Part shown: one piece after another, positions 45,666-56,301 of the stretch | How positions within the stretch are numbered: the first letter of the stretch is position 1 | Layout: the number at the start of each line of letters is the position of its first letter | NCBI GenBank assembly: GCA_963921935.1 | Contig: OY998177.1 | Coordinates: 8,025,754-8,089,753, forward strand | Source: Galeruca laticollis | Taxonomy: Eukaryota > Arthropoda > Insecta > Coleoptera > Chrysomelidae | Direction of reading: 5' to 3' | DNA: 64,000 bases | Translations under genes and position numbers: made by a program | Notes under the pieces: model-generated | Told to the model about the DNA's origin: nothing | The model's database searches: none | The model's input: only the letters and a program-made list of their open reading frames with translations

Positions 45666-46829
45666 TATTTATTATCTACACGATTCCATATTCCATCTAT
45701 GAGAATTTAAAAATGTTGATGTGAGAGGTTTACATGGTTATAAAGCAAGAAGTGGGTTAGAAATCGCCAAAAAATATGGAATTATCTGTTTTTATCATAT
45801 TTGAGTGAAATTAAAGTGAATTAAATATTGAATGGATACCTATGGTATCATTTATCTACTATAAATATTGAAATACTAAAGTAATATTCAAAATATTTAC
45901 CATGGTGTAAACATTTAATTAAACAGTTCATCTTAACTCATATATCAGGCTATAAATCCTCATTAAATAATACAATCAGTTGTAAATTTGGCAAATACTT
46001 CATAAAGATTATCCAAAAACCTAAAAGAATGAATAAAGATATTTAGATCATTATAATACATCATATTTAACAAGAATTTAGAAGCAAAATTATCATTTTA
46101 ACATTTATTATTATTATGACGCAGAGAACTGTCAACAAGATTTGAACGTCAAAATTATTTCCAAAGCATGAAATGCGAGCGACAAAAAATCTTTGCCATA
46201 GAACTATATGTGGTTCTGATAGGTATATGAAGTGTCATGACGAGAAATAGAACACAAATATTGTGATTAAATAGAAATTTCATGCCGAGTTTATAATAAA
46301 CTATAATTGTAAGAGAATTCTAAAATAAATGGAAAAGAACTGCATATATATTTGAGAGGAATAAGTTTGTAGATTTGTTTATATGAGAATTGAGAAGTAA
46401 TACGAAATAAGAGGTTTTTTTAATAAATAGGGATAGTTTTTAGAGAAGTTCAGTTTTAATTAAGTAGATAAAATTATTTTGGAAATGAAAAGAACATGAA
46501 ATATCCCAATATAGTTAAGAAAGATATTAAATTAAATAAAAAACCTCAGATATGTAAATAGTTGTAAAAAAATCTAGTTATATGATTCATTTTTGTCCAT
46601 AACAACCGGAAGAAAAAAAACGTTTGTTGATTTGGAATCGGTCAGTAGTATGTGGTGTGATATTGTTGAGGAAGGACCAACACAACCATCGTTAGCACGC
46701 TCTACGGCATAAAAAAAATGACGACCTTGATAATTTATTTATAGTGACTTGTTTATGGGTGGAGGCAATAAAATAAATGGCACATAGATCAACAACATAT
46801 GGTCTTCATATGACAAAATCATATAACAG
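45666..46829. other. No gene recognised
   Basis: Very AT-rich sequence without visible coding or repeat structure. Confidence 0.4.
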
Positions 46830-47390
46830 TTAACATAAATGACCTCCAAATGCTCCTATACATAGTGGAAATACACAGCTGGCTTATAGGGACTAACATC
46901 AACACAGAAAAGATAAAATTCCTAATAATCACCCGCAAATTGGATGAGTTCCAGATTGAAATCATGCAATAATGACGACATAAAAAGGGTGAATAAGTTT
47001 AACTATCTGGGAACTTGGTTATGTGAAGACTGGTCTTCTGACGTAGAAATCAAGTGCCGGATAGAAAAAGTGGGAAGCTCATTCATGAGATTAAAAGACT
47101 TCTTTACGAACTCTGATTTTGACATCAACCTCAGAATAAGATTAACAATATGTTACGTATCGTCCGTGCTATTGCATGGCATGGAAGGCTGAAGAATGAA
47201 GGTAGATACTATGAACAATATAGCACCATTAGAGATGTAGACCTACCGAAGAATCTTCACATTTTCGTGGACAGCAAAAAAAACCAACAAGGAAATTCTG
47301 AGGAGGATAGGAGGAGAACGTGAACTAATGGCCACGATGAAATGCAGAAAAACGTACCTATTAAAGAGAATTAGATAATAATATTATAAA
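46830..47390 (+). pseudogene. LINE reverse transcriptase C-terminal fragment
   Basis: Translation in shifting frames gives TNINTEKIKFLIITRKLDEF, then VNKFNYLGTWLCEDWSSDVE (open 46944-47192), IRLTICYVSSVLLHGME, and finally TYRRIFTFSWTAKKTNKEIL with RRIGGERELMATMKCRKTYL. This is the thumb and C-terminal part of an insect LINE. The RT active site is not seen. The clade is uncertain. Probably a 5'-truncated, old insertion. Confidence 0.75.
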
Positions 47391-47798
47391 CGATGAAATT
47401 GATTGTGTTACTTTCGTCGTGGTACTATGTCTGCTAATCGAGACGATCCGAGCTGAAACCCTGGTCCGGACAATATTGAAAAACAAAAATTCGGCGGCAG
47501 GCAAAGGACAAACCACCGACAATATTTTGCATAGTTCATCCTCCTAACGTAGACTGTCATTAAAAGCTAAGTCCTTTCTATCTAAGATAACTGGAGAGCA
47601 TAATACAGGTAGAAATGAGAGGTCACCTACGTCCGATCACAGACCATGGCATAAAAAGAGAATAATATGATAATAGAAGTTAGTTCTTCAAATCCGAAAC
47701 GGAAATAGAGATTCACATGAGACTAGCATTCATGTAGTAATATGTGAAGCAGGATAAATTTGGGGGAACACTGGAAATGCACCATAATCTAATTTAGT
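47391..47798. other. No gene recognised; may include decayed LINE tail
   Basis: Contains KIGGRQRTNHRQYF-like coding near 47490, possibly the end of the upstream LINE. Otherwise nothing. Confidence 0.35.
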
Positions 47799-47897
47799 GT
47801 CTCGACCCTTACTCTGTGGAATCTACTCACATTACTATTTCAAATGAAACTCACTATTTCTAGATAATTCCACAATATATAGAAAAAAAGTGAAAAA

Positions 47898-47951
47898 TCC
47901 TAAAAAATTGACAAGTGTTTCGATATTGCTATAATCGTCAGAATGGCAGAA
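47898..47951 (-). ncRNA. Hammerhead ribozyme candidate, intact core
   Basis: Minus strand in order: TTCTGCCATT (outer and inner stem I strand), CTGACGA, a hairpin closed by TAT/ATA with an extra U before it, GAAAC, ACTTGT, C (cleavage site GTC), AATTTTTTAGGA. The inner stem I pairs ATT with AAT and the outer part TTCT with AGGA. Type I arrangement. Folding was judged by eye. Confidence 0.6.
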
Positions 47952-48223
47952 GTTACATGTGATGCCTACCTGATGTTTAATGATAATTTTAGGCTGAACC
48001 AGGAAGTGACCTACGTTGTGATTGGCAATAAAAATTTATTCAAAAAAGAAGAAGATATGATATTACAAATATTAAAGCTTAGATATTATCAGCTCTATGG
48101 AGATATCCTGAATATATTTTTCCCATTATAGATCATTATAACTTTGCAATTATATAGAAAACCAGGAAAACTAGATCTGTTGATCTTTACAATTATCATT
48201 TACAAAGAAAGTTTGAAAGTGTT

Positions 48224-48440
48224 TTATCTGTTCATTGACTTCATATTGTGTGATCTCTTAAGTGTCTTCTTATAACAAATATGTAGTACTTGTAGTTCTG
48301 TGTTAGGTGTCAATGAATGATTGGTGTCAAGTAGATGTTTTGCGTAGTGGGATTTCTCCGGTTGTTTTAATATGTATGCTTGTAAGTGTTCACTGTATCT
48401 TATTTCATTCAGAACTGTATGCTGGCCTCTCCACGACCCG
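48224..48440 (-). pseudogene. GIY-YIG domain C-terminal part of Penelope-like element
   Basis: Reads NEIRYSEHLQAYILKQPEKSHYAKHLLDTNHSL, given here by its features: HL at the start of a helix, then SHYAKHLLDTNHSL, ELQVLHICYKKTLKR and NMKSMNR. This matches the second half of the Penelope GIY-YIG endonuclease, after the YIG motif. The N-terminal half is replaced by the Tc1 fragment. Open for 77 codons with the fused Tc1 residues included. Confidence 0.8.
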
Positions 48441-49245
48441 AAAACCGACCTCTGCAATGTAATTTTTCACGATCCTTGCGGTGTTCGACCTTGCATTGTC
48501 ATGCATGAAGGTAAATTCGTGTCCAATGTAGTCGACGTAAGGTACCACATGAATTGCTAAAATTTCCTGGATATATCTAGCAGCCCCAATCCTATTCTTC
48601 CGTAAACAAGGTCGCCCCTATGAATGAACACAGGGTCGGTTCGTGCTCCTATAGAAATTGCACCCCAGATCATGCGGGAACCACCTCCATAAGAACTCCG
48701 CTCTTCAAAGCAGCAATCTGCAAATCGCTCTATTGGTCTTCGGTATACTTTCCTTCCTCGGTCGCTTCCACGGAGGCATATTCTGGTCTCATCTGAGAAT
48801 AGAACAGATCCCCATTGTTCCAACGTCCAATTCAGATGATCGCGTATGAAACGTAAGCGTGGTTGCTGATGAGCTGGACTAAGTTTTGGACCAATTGCAG
48901 CTGTTTTGGGGGTCAGGTTATTTTCCTGCAGTCTTCGTCTGACTGTCCACTGACTAATAGCCACTCCTTGCATCTCACGGAGCTGTCGTTGCACTTGAAC
49001 GGTATTAAGGTCACGAATTCTTAATGTTGTTGATATAATAAAGCGGTAATCACGAGCGGTTGTAAATTGCCTTCTGCCTGTTCCAGATTGTCTATGAAAG
49101 TATCCAGTCTCCTCATAACGTTGTTACACTCTTCGAACTGCCGCGCTGGTCATATTCCATTGTCTAGCAACAGCTCGCTGACCAAGTCCACTTTCGATTA
49201 GAGCAATAACTTGGGCGGCTTTTTGTGGTGTAGTCTGAATTAAAT
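48425..49245 (-). pseudogene. Tc1-type transposase, 3'-truncated
   Basis: Minus-strand translation gives TTPQKAAQVIALIESGLGQR, a paired-like helix-turn-helix, an in-frame TAA near 49125, then RRLQENNLTPKTAAI, LEQWGSVLFSDETRI with the first catalytic Asp, YGGGSRMIWGAISIGART and the second Asp in FTFMHDNARSNTARI. The sequence then passes directly into the Penelope GIY-YIG domain, so the third catalytic region is lost. A DD34E enzyme of the Tc1 family when complete. Frame open for 145 codons at 48994-48557. Confidence 0.88.
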
Positions 49246-49580
49246 TAACACACTTGAATACTATTGAGATTATCAGAAACGAATTCTATGCAAATTTTAG
49301 TTGCAAACATAATAATTGTAATATTTGACTTGTTATTTTCGTTACAATCATCACATAAACACGTTTCATTTGTTTACCGGTTGCTACGCATATAAACGGT
49401 AAGCCATCTTGATAAATTTATACTCACATTAAAGCATATTGAATTGTCTTTCAAACAGCATATTTCTTTTTGTGATCTGATGAATAGTTTGAAAAAAGGT
49501 TTATATTTAGTCAATAACAAGGTCTTGGTCTAACCAAAAATGATTATTTAAGATTAGATAGGCATCACAGGAAATGTATC

Positions 49581-49635
49581 TTCTGTCATTCTGACGATAA
49601 TAGCAATATCGATACAATTGTCAACTTTTCATAAT
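49581..49635 (+). ncRNA. Hammerhead-like motif, core base changed
   Basis: TTCTGTCATT, CTGACGATAATAGCAATATC, then GATAC instead of GAAAC, AATTGTC and AACTTTTCATAA. The A to T change in the GAAA box should weaken or abolish cleavage. Confidence 0.45.
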
Positions 49636-49690
49636 TTTAAACATTTTTTCAATATATTGTGGAATTATATAGAAACAGTTAGTTTAATTC

Positions 49691-50094
49691 AAAACAGTAA
49701 CACCAAAACCTAGTTGATGAAATCAAAATTGATGCTAGTAATTTTGAAGAGAATCTAGTGGAAAATAGATCTCATTGTAATGTTAGAAATAGATTAGATG
49801 TAATTAATGATATACGATAAGTCTCAATGTAGCAAATTAATTGATTCATCTCTAGTTCACCATAGAAATAACTCCAAAATACTAAAGGATTCTCTACCAC
49901 AACTGCTAACACCTAAACGCAAAGGTTAATGTTTACGGAGTCAGAACCAATGAAACCAGTTAATTTGAGGTCATTTTAGTGAACACTACCAATAAGAACA
50001 ACATTATACTGAAAACAGATTCCATGGGCTGTTTTCACTCTATTACGTTGCCATGGATACATTTTGATTTATATCGATTTTTACGATTCATATA
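49691..50094. other. No gene recognised
   Basis: AT-rich flank between the Penelope-like copy and the next Tc-type element. Confidence 0.4.
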
Positions 50095-50585
50095 TAGGGT
50101 GTCCAGAAACTCTCCTGCCAAACGGAAACTACAGTTACTAGAGGTGATTTTAAGTCGCTCAAATTACCTTAATCCGAAAATGCTTCCTAAGGGGGCTACA
50201 ACCCTTGGAAGGAGACGTCCTCATATGAGTTTTCTCCAAATTACTCAAAAATGCCGTTACTTAAAATATTCAAACTAGGTATAATCAATAAACAGTTACA
50301 AACCAGTCGTTTGCTGTAAATAAATTTTTATAGATCCATCACAAGCGTGTCATTTAGGGGGACCAACTGGTATTTTTATGTATCCGACACCGAATTTGGA
50401 AAATTCAAGATAATTTTCATAAAAAATGTTCTCTTCTTCCCAATCGATATCCTGAACCGTTTTCGAGAAAAGTAAAATTAAACATTTTGTGTTTCTTACA
50501 TAAAATCATGTTGGATTATAATCTGTAATATCAAGTTGGCTTTGAAAAATCAACAAAATCTGACAATGTGTCAAACTATTTTGAT
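50095..50585 (+). repeat. Left inverted-repeat arm of Tc-type element copy 2
   Basis: Pairs with 51850-52338 inverted at good but imperfect identity. Confidence 0.85.
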
Positions 50586-50639
50586 TCTAAACAGTTATTA
50601 TTGTTATTGTGTGTGAAAGGTAAAAAATAATACTTAATG

Positions 50640-51711
50640 TGATAAAAACGTTTCATTTTTCGAATGAAGAATATGCATTTAGTTTATGGGAAAGTACAAT
50701 GTAACGCTCGTGCAGCAGAGTGAAGATATATGGAAAAATTTCCAAACAGAAGGCATCCTACTCGCGCAACATTTGTAGCCATACACCAAAGATTAAGATA
50801 AAAATGCTCAGTAGTACCTAAAAATACTGAAACTGGTAGACGACCTGATGTGACAATGGAATACGAAGACGATATTTTGATTGAAATCGAAAATACTCCG
50901 TACGTTAGCACCAAAAGACTCACTGCTATGTATCCTGGAATTTCTAAGTCTTCCATATAGAATACCATTCATAAAGATAACCCTCATCCTTTCCATTTTA
51001 GAAAAGTTCATGCCATGGTAGATGTTGATTTTCCTGCCCGCATAGATTTTTCAAACTGGTTGCGGAACAAAAAAAATCAGGATTCGAATTTCTTTTCCAA
51101 TATTTTATTTCGCGATGAATCTACATATACCAGAGACGGAATTTTTAATTCACATAATACACATCTTTATGTCTACACTGTTGATAATTCTCATGCAACA
51201 GTAGAGAAAAAGCACCAGCAAAGATTTAGTATAAATGTTTGGATATGTGTAATCGGTAATCAGCTTCTGGGACCCGTAGAGCTTCCTAGCCGTTTAACAG
51301 GACAAGAATATCTTAATTTCCTACAAAATCTTTTACTTGATTTAATAGATGAGGTTCCCTTGATGATTTGAAATAATATATGGTTCATGCACGACGGCTG
51401 CCCAGCTCATTTTAGTAGAGAGGTTCGTCAATATCTCGACAATAACTATTACGATAAATGGATTGGAAGAGGTGGTCCAGTTAATTGGCCCCCAAGATCT
51501 TCAGATTTAAACCCCTGTGATTTTTGTATTTGGGGTGATTTAAAATCATTAGTCTATGCTGTTCCAACAGAAACCCGTAATCAGCCGTGGCAAATAATTC
51601 AAAACGCTTTTATTTAAATTAGAAATAGTACACGAATTTTTGCAAAAATTAGATGATCTTTAGAGAAAAGAATAAATTTGTGTATTGAGACAAATGGTCG
51701 TCATCTGTTGT
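50640..51711 (+). pseudogene. DUF4817-type Tc transposase, lightly broken (copy 2)
   Basis: The N-terminus is an HTH of DUF4817 type: VYGKVQCNARAAE, a TGA, then YMEKFPNRRHPTRATFVAIH. Next TGRRPDVTMEYEDDILIEIE and NTPYVSTKRLTAMYPGISKS. From 51015 the frame is open for 118 codons with SNILFRDESTYTRDG (first Asp). A TGA at 51369-51371 precedes NIWFMHDGCPAHFSREVR (second Asp) and RSSDLNPCDFCIWGDLKS (third Asp). The tail LEKRINLCIETNGRHLL ends near 51711. Three or four stops plus a frameshift near 50680; all catalytic residues are kept. Confidence 0.88.
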
Positions 51712-51849
51712 AAAATTAATTCTGTTATTTCTGTTGGTAATTATCTTTAACTTTGTTTTTTTTAATGTTGATTTTTGTTTTATACCCTCACGAAATAAAA
51801 TTAATTCCAAATTTCCAAAACAATGTAAGCAACTTAATACTTACGACTT

Positions 51850-52338
51850 TTGTTACCATTATCTGTACAATTTGTTGATTTTTCAACGCCAACTTGATAT
51901 TACAGATTATAATACAACATGGTTTGATGTAAGAAACACAAAAAGTTTAAATTTATTTTTCTCAAAAACGGTTCATGATATCGATTTGAAAGAACAGAAC
52001 ATTTTTTATGAAAAGTATCTTGGATTTTCCAAATACGGTGTCGGATACATAAAAAAATACCTGTCACCCTAACTAACACGCTTGTGATGGATTTGGAAAA
52101 AAATTATTTACAGGAAACGACTGGTTCGTAACTGTTCCTTGATTATAACACGATTGAATATTTGAAGTAACGGTATTTTTGAGTAATTTGAAGAAAACTA
52201 ATATGAAGACGTCTTCTTCAAAGGGCTGTAGCTTCCTTAGGAAGCATTTTCGAATTGAGGTAATTTGACCTAAAACGACTTGAAATAACCTCTAGTAATT
52301 GTAATTTCCGTTTAGCAGGAGAGTTTCTGGACACTTTG
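51850..52338 (-). repeat. Right inverted-repeat arm of Tc-type element copy 2
   Basis: Inverse partner of 50095-50585. The 112-codon frame at 51734-52072 lies mostly inside this arm and is a by-product. Confidence 0.85.
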
Positions 52339-52354
52339 TATTTAATACTTCAAA

Positions 52355-52690
52355 ATGTCAGGATTTGGTCATAATACCGACGAGGGTATTAATGAAATTA
52401 TAGAAGCAAATATACCAAAAATACTGTTTACAGTAAAGAATTTTGTGTGGAAAATATTTATGGACTTTTGTAATGATAGAAAGTCTCAATTATATGGAAA
52501 TCGAGCAGTGGAAGAATTTAAAGGGTTCGTTTGTGAACATGAGAAGAAAAGATGGTACAGAGTACGTTAAGCCCCATGCGTACGACATTGGTACAAAACG
52601 GTGTTTTCTCAGGGACCGTGCGTACCTAATACGGCCGCAGTATATGATCGCAATCAAACTACTGCGGCTCTCCCAGGACCACACGTAACG
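52355..52690 (+). pseudogene. Possible tyrosine-recombinase-like (Crypton/DUF3504-type) fragment
   Basis: Two overlapping frames read KNFVWKIFMDFCNDRKSQLY and, after a shift, NMRRKDGTEYVKPH. The pattern of a W/F-rich core-binding helix bundle followed by RRKDGTEY resembles the N-terminal domain of Crypton-like recombinases common in insects. Only about 80 residues are visible and no catalytic residues, so the call is weak. Confidence 0.3.
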
Positions 52691-52877
52691 TGATTTCTTA
52701 TGGGTTATTAGAATCGTTTGGTCTGTAATAAACTAAAAATATGCTTGGCACCTGAAAATTGTGACGTTTAATAGTTTATTCAGGTTCAGTAGTTAACGTT
52801 CTGTATTTGTCAGATAAACATGAGTGTCGGTGCTTTATTGTGTATTTAGTATTTAATAATTGTTAAAAACATTACGA

Positions 52878-53665
52878 ATGAATAGAAATAAGCCGTTATC
52901 ACATGATGAACTCAGCCGTATATTGGAGGAAGACGATTTTAGTTATATAAGTGTGCAATTTGATGACTCAAACGTAGATCCGACATATGAGGAGAGTGAC
53001 TTCGACTTATGTTGAAATACTCGTAATTGAAGCAGGTAAGTTTTTGGGAAATTTTAACGATAGTTTAGCTGACTACTCCTCTCTTCGTATTTCAGAAGAA
53101 TACGATTCATCAGGTGAAAACTTGGAAGAAAATAATGCAGAGTTTATTTTAACTAATAACCGAATACTGTGGAGTGAGACGTGTAGTTCCGAACATCTAA
53201 ATAAATTTGCTTTTATGGAAATTCCAGAATTTAATCCCGAAGGGATAGTGAAACTTCAAGGACGTGAACCAGTTGATTTTACTCACTGTTCATTGACGAA
53301 TTTATTCAGGATATGTTGGTTGAGGGAACCAACAAATATGCGGAACAAAAAATAGTACAGGGAATTATTGATGAGACAATTACCAAACATTCGCTTTTGA
53401 ATGACTGGAAGCCAACAAGTTAAGGTGCATTACTTCGTTTTCTGGCTCTAATTATTTGGATGGATTTAGATGAAAAACCGAAACTGAGAGATTACTGAAG
53501 TACAAATATTCTGTACGGAAACGAAATTTCAAAAATATGTGGTATTAGCAGAAATCAGTTGGAATGACTTCTACATTTTTTTCACATATCCGATAATCAA
53601 TTGGCTCCAAATAATAATAGGCTGTACAAAATTGCTTCTCTCGTAGCCAAAATTTTTTGTATGGA
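52878..53665 (+). pseudogene. piggyBac-type transposase, N-terminal half, broken
   Basis: Starts MNRNKPLSHDELSRILEEDD with an acidic N-terminus typical of piggyBac transposases. After a stop and frameshift near 53010 come ILWSETCSSEHLNKFAFMEI and REPVDFTHCSLTNLFRICW. Later pieces include RFLALIIWMDLDEKPKLRDY, NILYGNEISKICGISRNQLE and HFSHISDNQLAPNNNRLYKI in shifting frames. The match stops near 53665, before most of the catalytic DDD region, so the gene is truncated as well as frameshifted. No TTAA-flanked ends were found. Confidence 0.85.
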
Positions 53666-54219
53666 CCGCGTGTACCAAGTTTGTACACGGCTTCATTTCA
53701 CAAAAAAACACATTTTATTGTGACTTACCAAAAGAACGCTTAACCATAATACGTATCTTTTTCCAAATTTGCCAAAAAAGTTTTCTGATCTGAGATGAAG
53801 TTTCCTTGTAAAGCCCCGGGACTAAACATGTTAAAGAAATACGGTCCAAACCATGTGGAACCTAGCACGTAAGCTGTTACGAGAAAAATATTATAAAGAA
53901 ATGATAATTATAATTAACAGTAAAACAACAGATAAGAATACTAGGAAATACGTGGAAACGACTCAAAAAAATCAAACGAGAATTGTTGACGATGAAACAA
54001 ACCATTGATATTCACAAATAACAAAAATCTAAAGACAAAAGAATTTGAATCTTAAAAAATCTGAATAAATTTGAATTTCATATCATTCCTCGTTATAATT
54101 ATCTTCGTATTTATGTTTAAATTGCTATTTTATATACAGAGTGAGGTTCCAATAATTCTCGGAAATGGCTGGTACGTCTTTTAAAAATTCGAGTTTGTAA
54201 GTGTTTTGTAATATGGCCG
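53666..54219. other. No gene recognised
   Basis: AT-rich. A patch around 53770-53900 may be further piggyBac debris but is too decayed to call. Confidence 0.35.
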
Positions 54220-54499
54220 ATATTATGGTTGTATTTACATTGTTGTTAGATCTTTAATTTTTCTGGAAATATAATGAACTTTGTAATTTCAAACGGATCA
54301 CCCTACAGTCTATTTTGTTTTCGAAATCCTCAAGAATTGCTGAATATTTTTCATGTGACGTTTCCTACACCTAATTGCCATAATTTCGGATATATAGCTA
54401 CATTTGCAATATCTCCGTCGGAGTTCAAATAATACGTTAAGATGGCTACGACTGCAACAATAGCAACTTTGACGTTTCAATAATCTGCAATACCTAAAT

Positions 54500-54770
54500 A
54501 ATGTGTTTCCAAGAAGATGGACTGGACTGATTTCATCGAACGGCCCTCACGATCACCCGACATGAATCCTTTGGACTATGTCCTGTGGCATCACTTACAA
54601 AACATTGTTTAAAAAACAAATCCTGCCAATGATCAGGAATTAAAAGATAGGATTACCACAGAGATCAGAACTGAGGGATGCTACAAAATGTATTGACCTT
54701 TTTCACTAAATTATTGACAATAGACTGTAACATTTCTATCGATATTTTACGAATTTTTCATTAGTTATTC
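54500..54770 (+). pseudogene. Tc transposase C-terminal relic inside the third long-repeat element
   Basis: Reads WTDFIERPSRSPDMNPLDYV then LWHHLQNIV, a stop, KTNPANDQELKDRITTEI. PSRSPDMNPLDY carries the third catalytic Asp of DUF4817-type Tc transposases. The second Asp region may survive just upstream as FQEDG. The rest is deleted. Confidence 0.75.
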
Positions 54771-55809
54771 AGAAGCGCTACGTATTCTTCAGCTACTGCC
54801 ACCTCTAAATTAAAATTATTTACTTCGAGATTTAAAAATCGCGTCGAATGACCGTTTTTGCATTCACAAGTCTGGTAATTAAACGACAAATCCCAATCGA
54901 ACGGTCTCTTTCGTTAACATCCTTCACTAAGGAGCTAAAATTATAATTTCCAGTCTAAAATTATATTTTGTGCGTGGTGTTATCCTGTTTCGCTGGTAAG
55001 TTTTTCTATTTCTTCTCAAATTGTATTTGTGTGCGTAGAGATCGATCGATTCCGATTTTTCTATCTTTTTTATATTTGAAAACGTTATTTTTTTGGTGTT
55101 TTCAGTTTTTTCACCGTTACTATTTTTCTTAAAAAGCTAGATGGCGTCCAACTGTATTTAGTGGAACAAATTTTTAACGGATTCCATCTGGTTAATTATC
55201 TATAATTTAAATTTTGCATTTTCCAATTATTTTGGGAACAGGACGGATAAGAATGAATATATTTCTGTGGTTTTATTTTAAAAATTGAATTAAATTTTTG
55301 TATTGGAATATAAGCTCTCAATCTGTACATCTTATTCCTTCTTTTTAATTTTTTCTTCCTACTTTTTCTCATTTGTCCTTATTTCCTACAGCTCTGCAGC
55401 TCGTGAGTGGACATCTGAATCCGATCTGTCCCGAGTCCAGACCACAGACGGTTCAAGAACCTGCTGATATCGCTGAGAGCTGTACATCCCGAGTCTCTCC
55501 GAGATAAGTCCTCAACTTATTTTCGATAGATATAAAGTCTTGAGCTGGCCATTTTTATTGTAATACTGACTTTTATTCGTATCGTATTGTGAATACACGG
55601 TTCATGTGACCTTATTTTTGTGTTAAATAAATTCATTTTTTCCGAAATTGGTGTTATTGATTCACCTTATCCCGATTTAGGTAAAAAAATAGTGTAACTA
55701 AAGCCGAATTCACAATCTTAGCAGTCCCGAGGCCGGGGAAAACTCACGTGACAAGACCTTGTTAAGAGATTTCTGTTAGATATATATTATTAAAAATTAT
55801 TCAAATTAA
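54771..55809. other. Non-coding interior, possibly containing a solo LTR
   Basis: At 55430-55680 the sequence is less AT-rich and ends with a TTGTGTTAAATAAATTCATT polyadenylation-like block followed by AATTGGTGTTATTGATTCAC, which resembles an LTR end with a primer-binding-like start. No second copy is in the window, so this is only a suggestion. Confidence 0.3.
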
Positions 55810-56015
55810 ACTAGTTTAATCAATCTTATGTATCATTTTAACTTCGGCGGAGATATTGCAAATGTAGCATAAGTCCGAAATTATGGTAAGTAGGAATATT
55901 ACATGAAAAGTATTCAGCTTTTATTAAGAATTTCAAAAACAAAGTAATATACAGGGTGATTCGTTTCCAGAAAAACAAAGGATCTGACAACAATGTAAAT
56001 ACCACAATAAATATA

Positions 56016-56301
56016 GGGAAGACCGGTCAGTTGGACCACGAATACCTGCATTAATCCTTTTTTGAAAAAGGTCAAGTTAAGCCTACCCTTCAGTTCGAAC
56101 ATGATAAAATTTTATTTTCTAATCGGTTTAATGGAATTACAATATCATTAGGATAGTTATAGTGGGTAGTTTTCGACACTTGCAAATTTCTATCAAATTT
56201 TAAAATATTGGTTTAAATCCAGCAACGTTCTAGTAAGCATCATTATCCTTCATAAGTATCTAGTCAATTTAGTTTGTTTAAGAAGTTTAACTGCAACAAA
56301 A
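56016..56301. other. 5' flank of the FLYWCH/MULE gene
   Basis: AT-rich, no coding. Promoter elements are not identifiable by eye. Confidence 0.3.

Larger units (their letters stand above)
47799..49690 (-). mobile_element. Penelope-like element copy 2, with inverted terminal copy and a Tc1 piece
   Basis: Minus-strand terminal region with a hammerhead-like motif (47799-47990), then GIY-YIG domain (48457-48224), a Tc1 transposase fragment joined at about 48425, and at 49570-49690 a second terminal region in inverted orientation. The left end GTGTCTCGACCCTTACT matches copies 1 and 3. Inverted terminal pieces at the 5' end are known in Penelope-like elements. Confidence 0.75.
50095..52338 (+). 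mobile_element. Tc-type DNA transposon with very long inverted repeats (copy 2)
   Basis: 2244 bases flanked by TA (50093-50094, 52339-52340). The left end reads TAGGGTGTCCAGAAACTCTC and the right end inverted CAAAGTGTCCAGAAACTCTC. The arms run about 490 bases (50095-50585 and 51850-52338), sharing AGTAATTTGAAGAAAACT-type and TTGATATTACAGATTATAAT-type blocks in inverse orientation. The transposase lies between them. Unrelated at the nucleotide level to copy 1 by eye, but of the same family type. Confidence 0.9.
54220..56015. mobile_element. Third long-inverted-repeat Tc-type element, relic
   Basis: The left arm (about 54220-54455) and the right arm (about 55810-56015) are inverted copies, sharing GTATTTACATTGTTG, GGATCACCCT or GAATCACCCT, and CTACATTTGCAATATCTCCG. 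Between them is a fragment of a DUF4817-type transposase and about 1 kb of other sequence. Outer ends and TA flanks could not be fixed. Possibly ends slightly outside these limits. Confidence 0.7.

Noticed and set aside
51734..52072. 112-codon open frame on +
   Set aside because: It lies mostly in the right inverted arm of the Tc-type element copy 2 and begins after the transposase stop.
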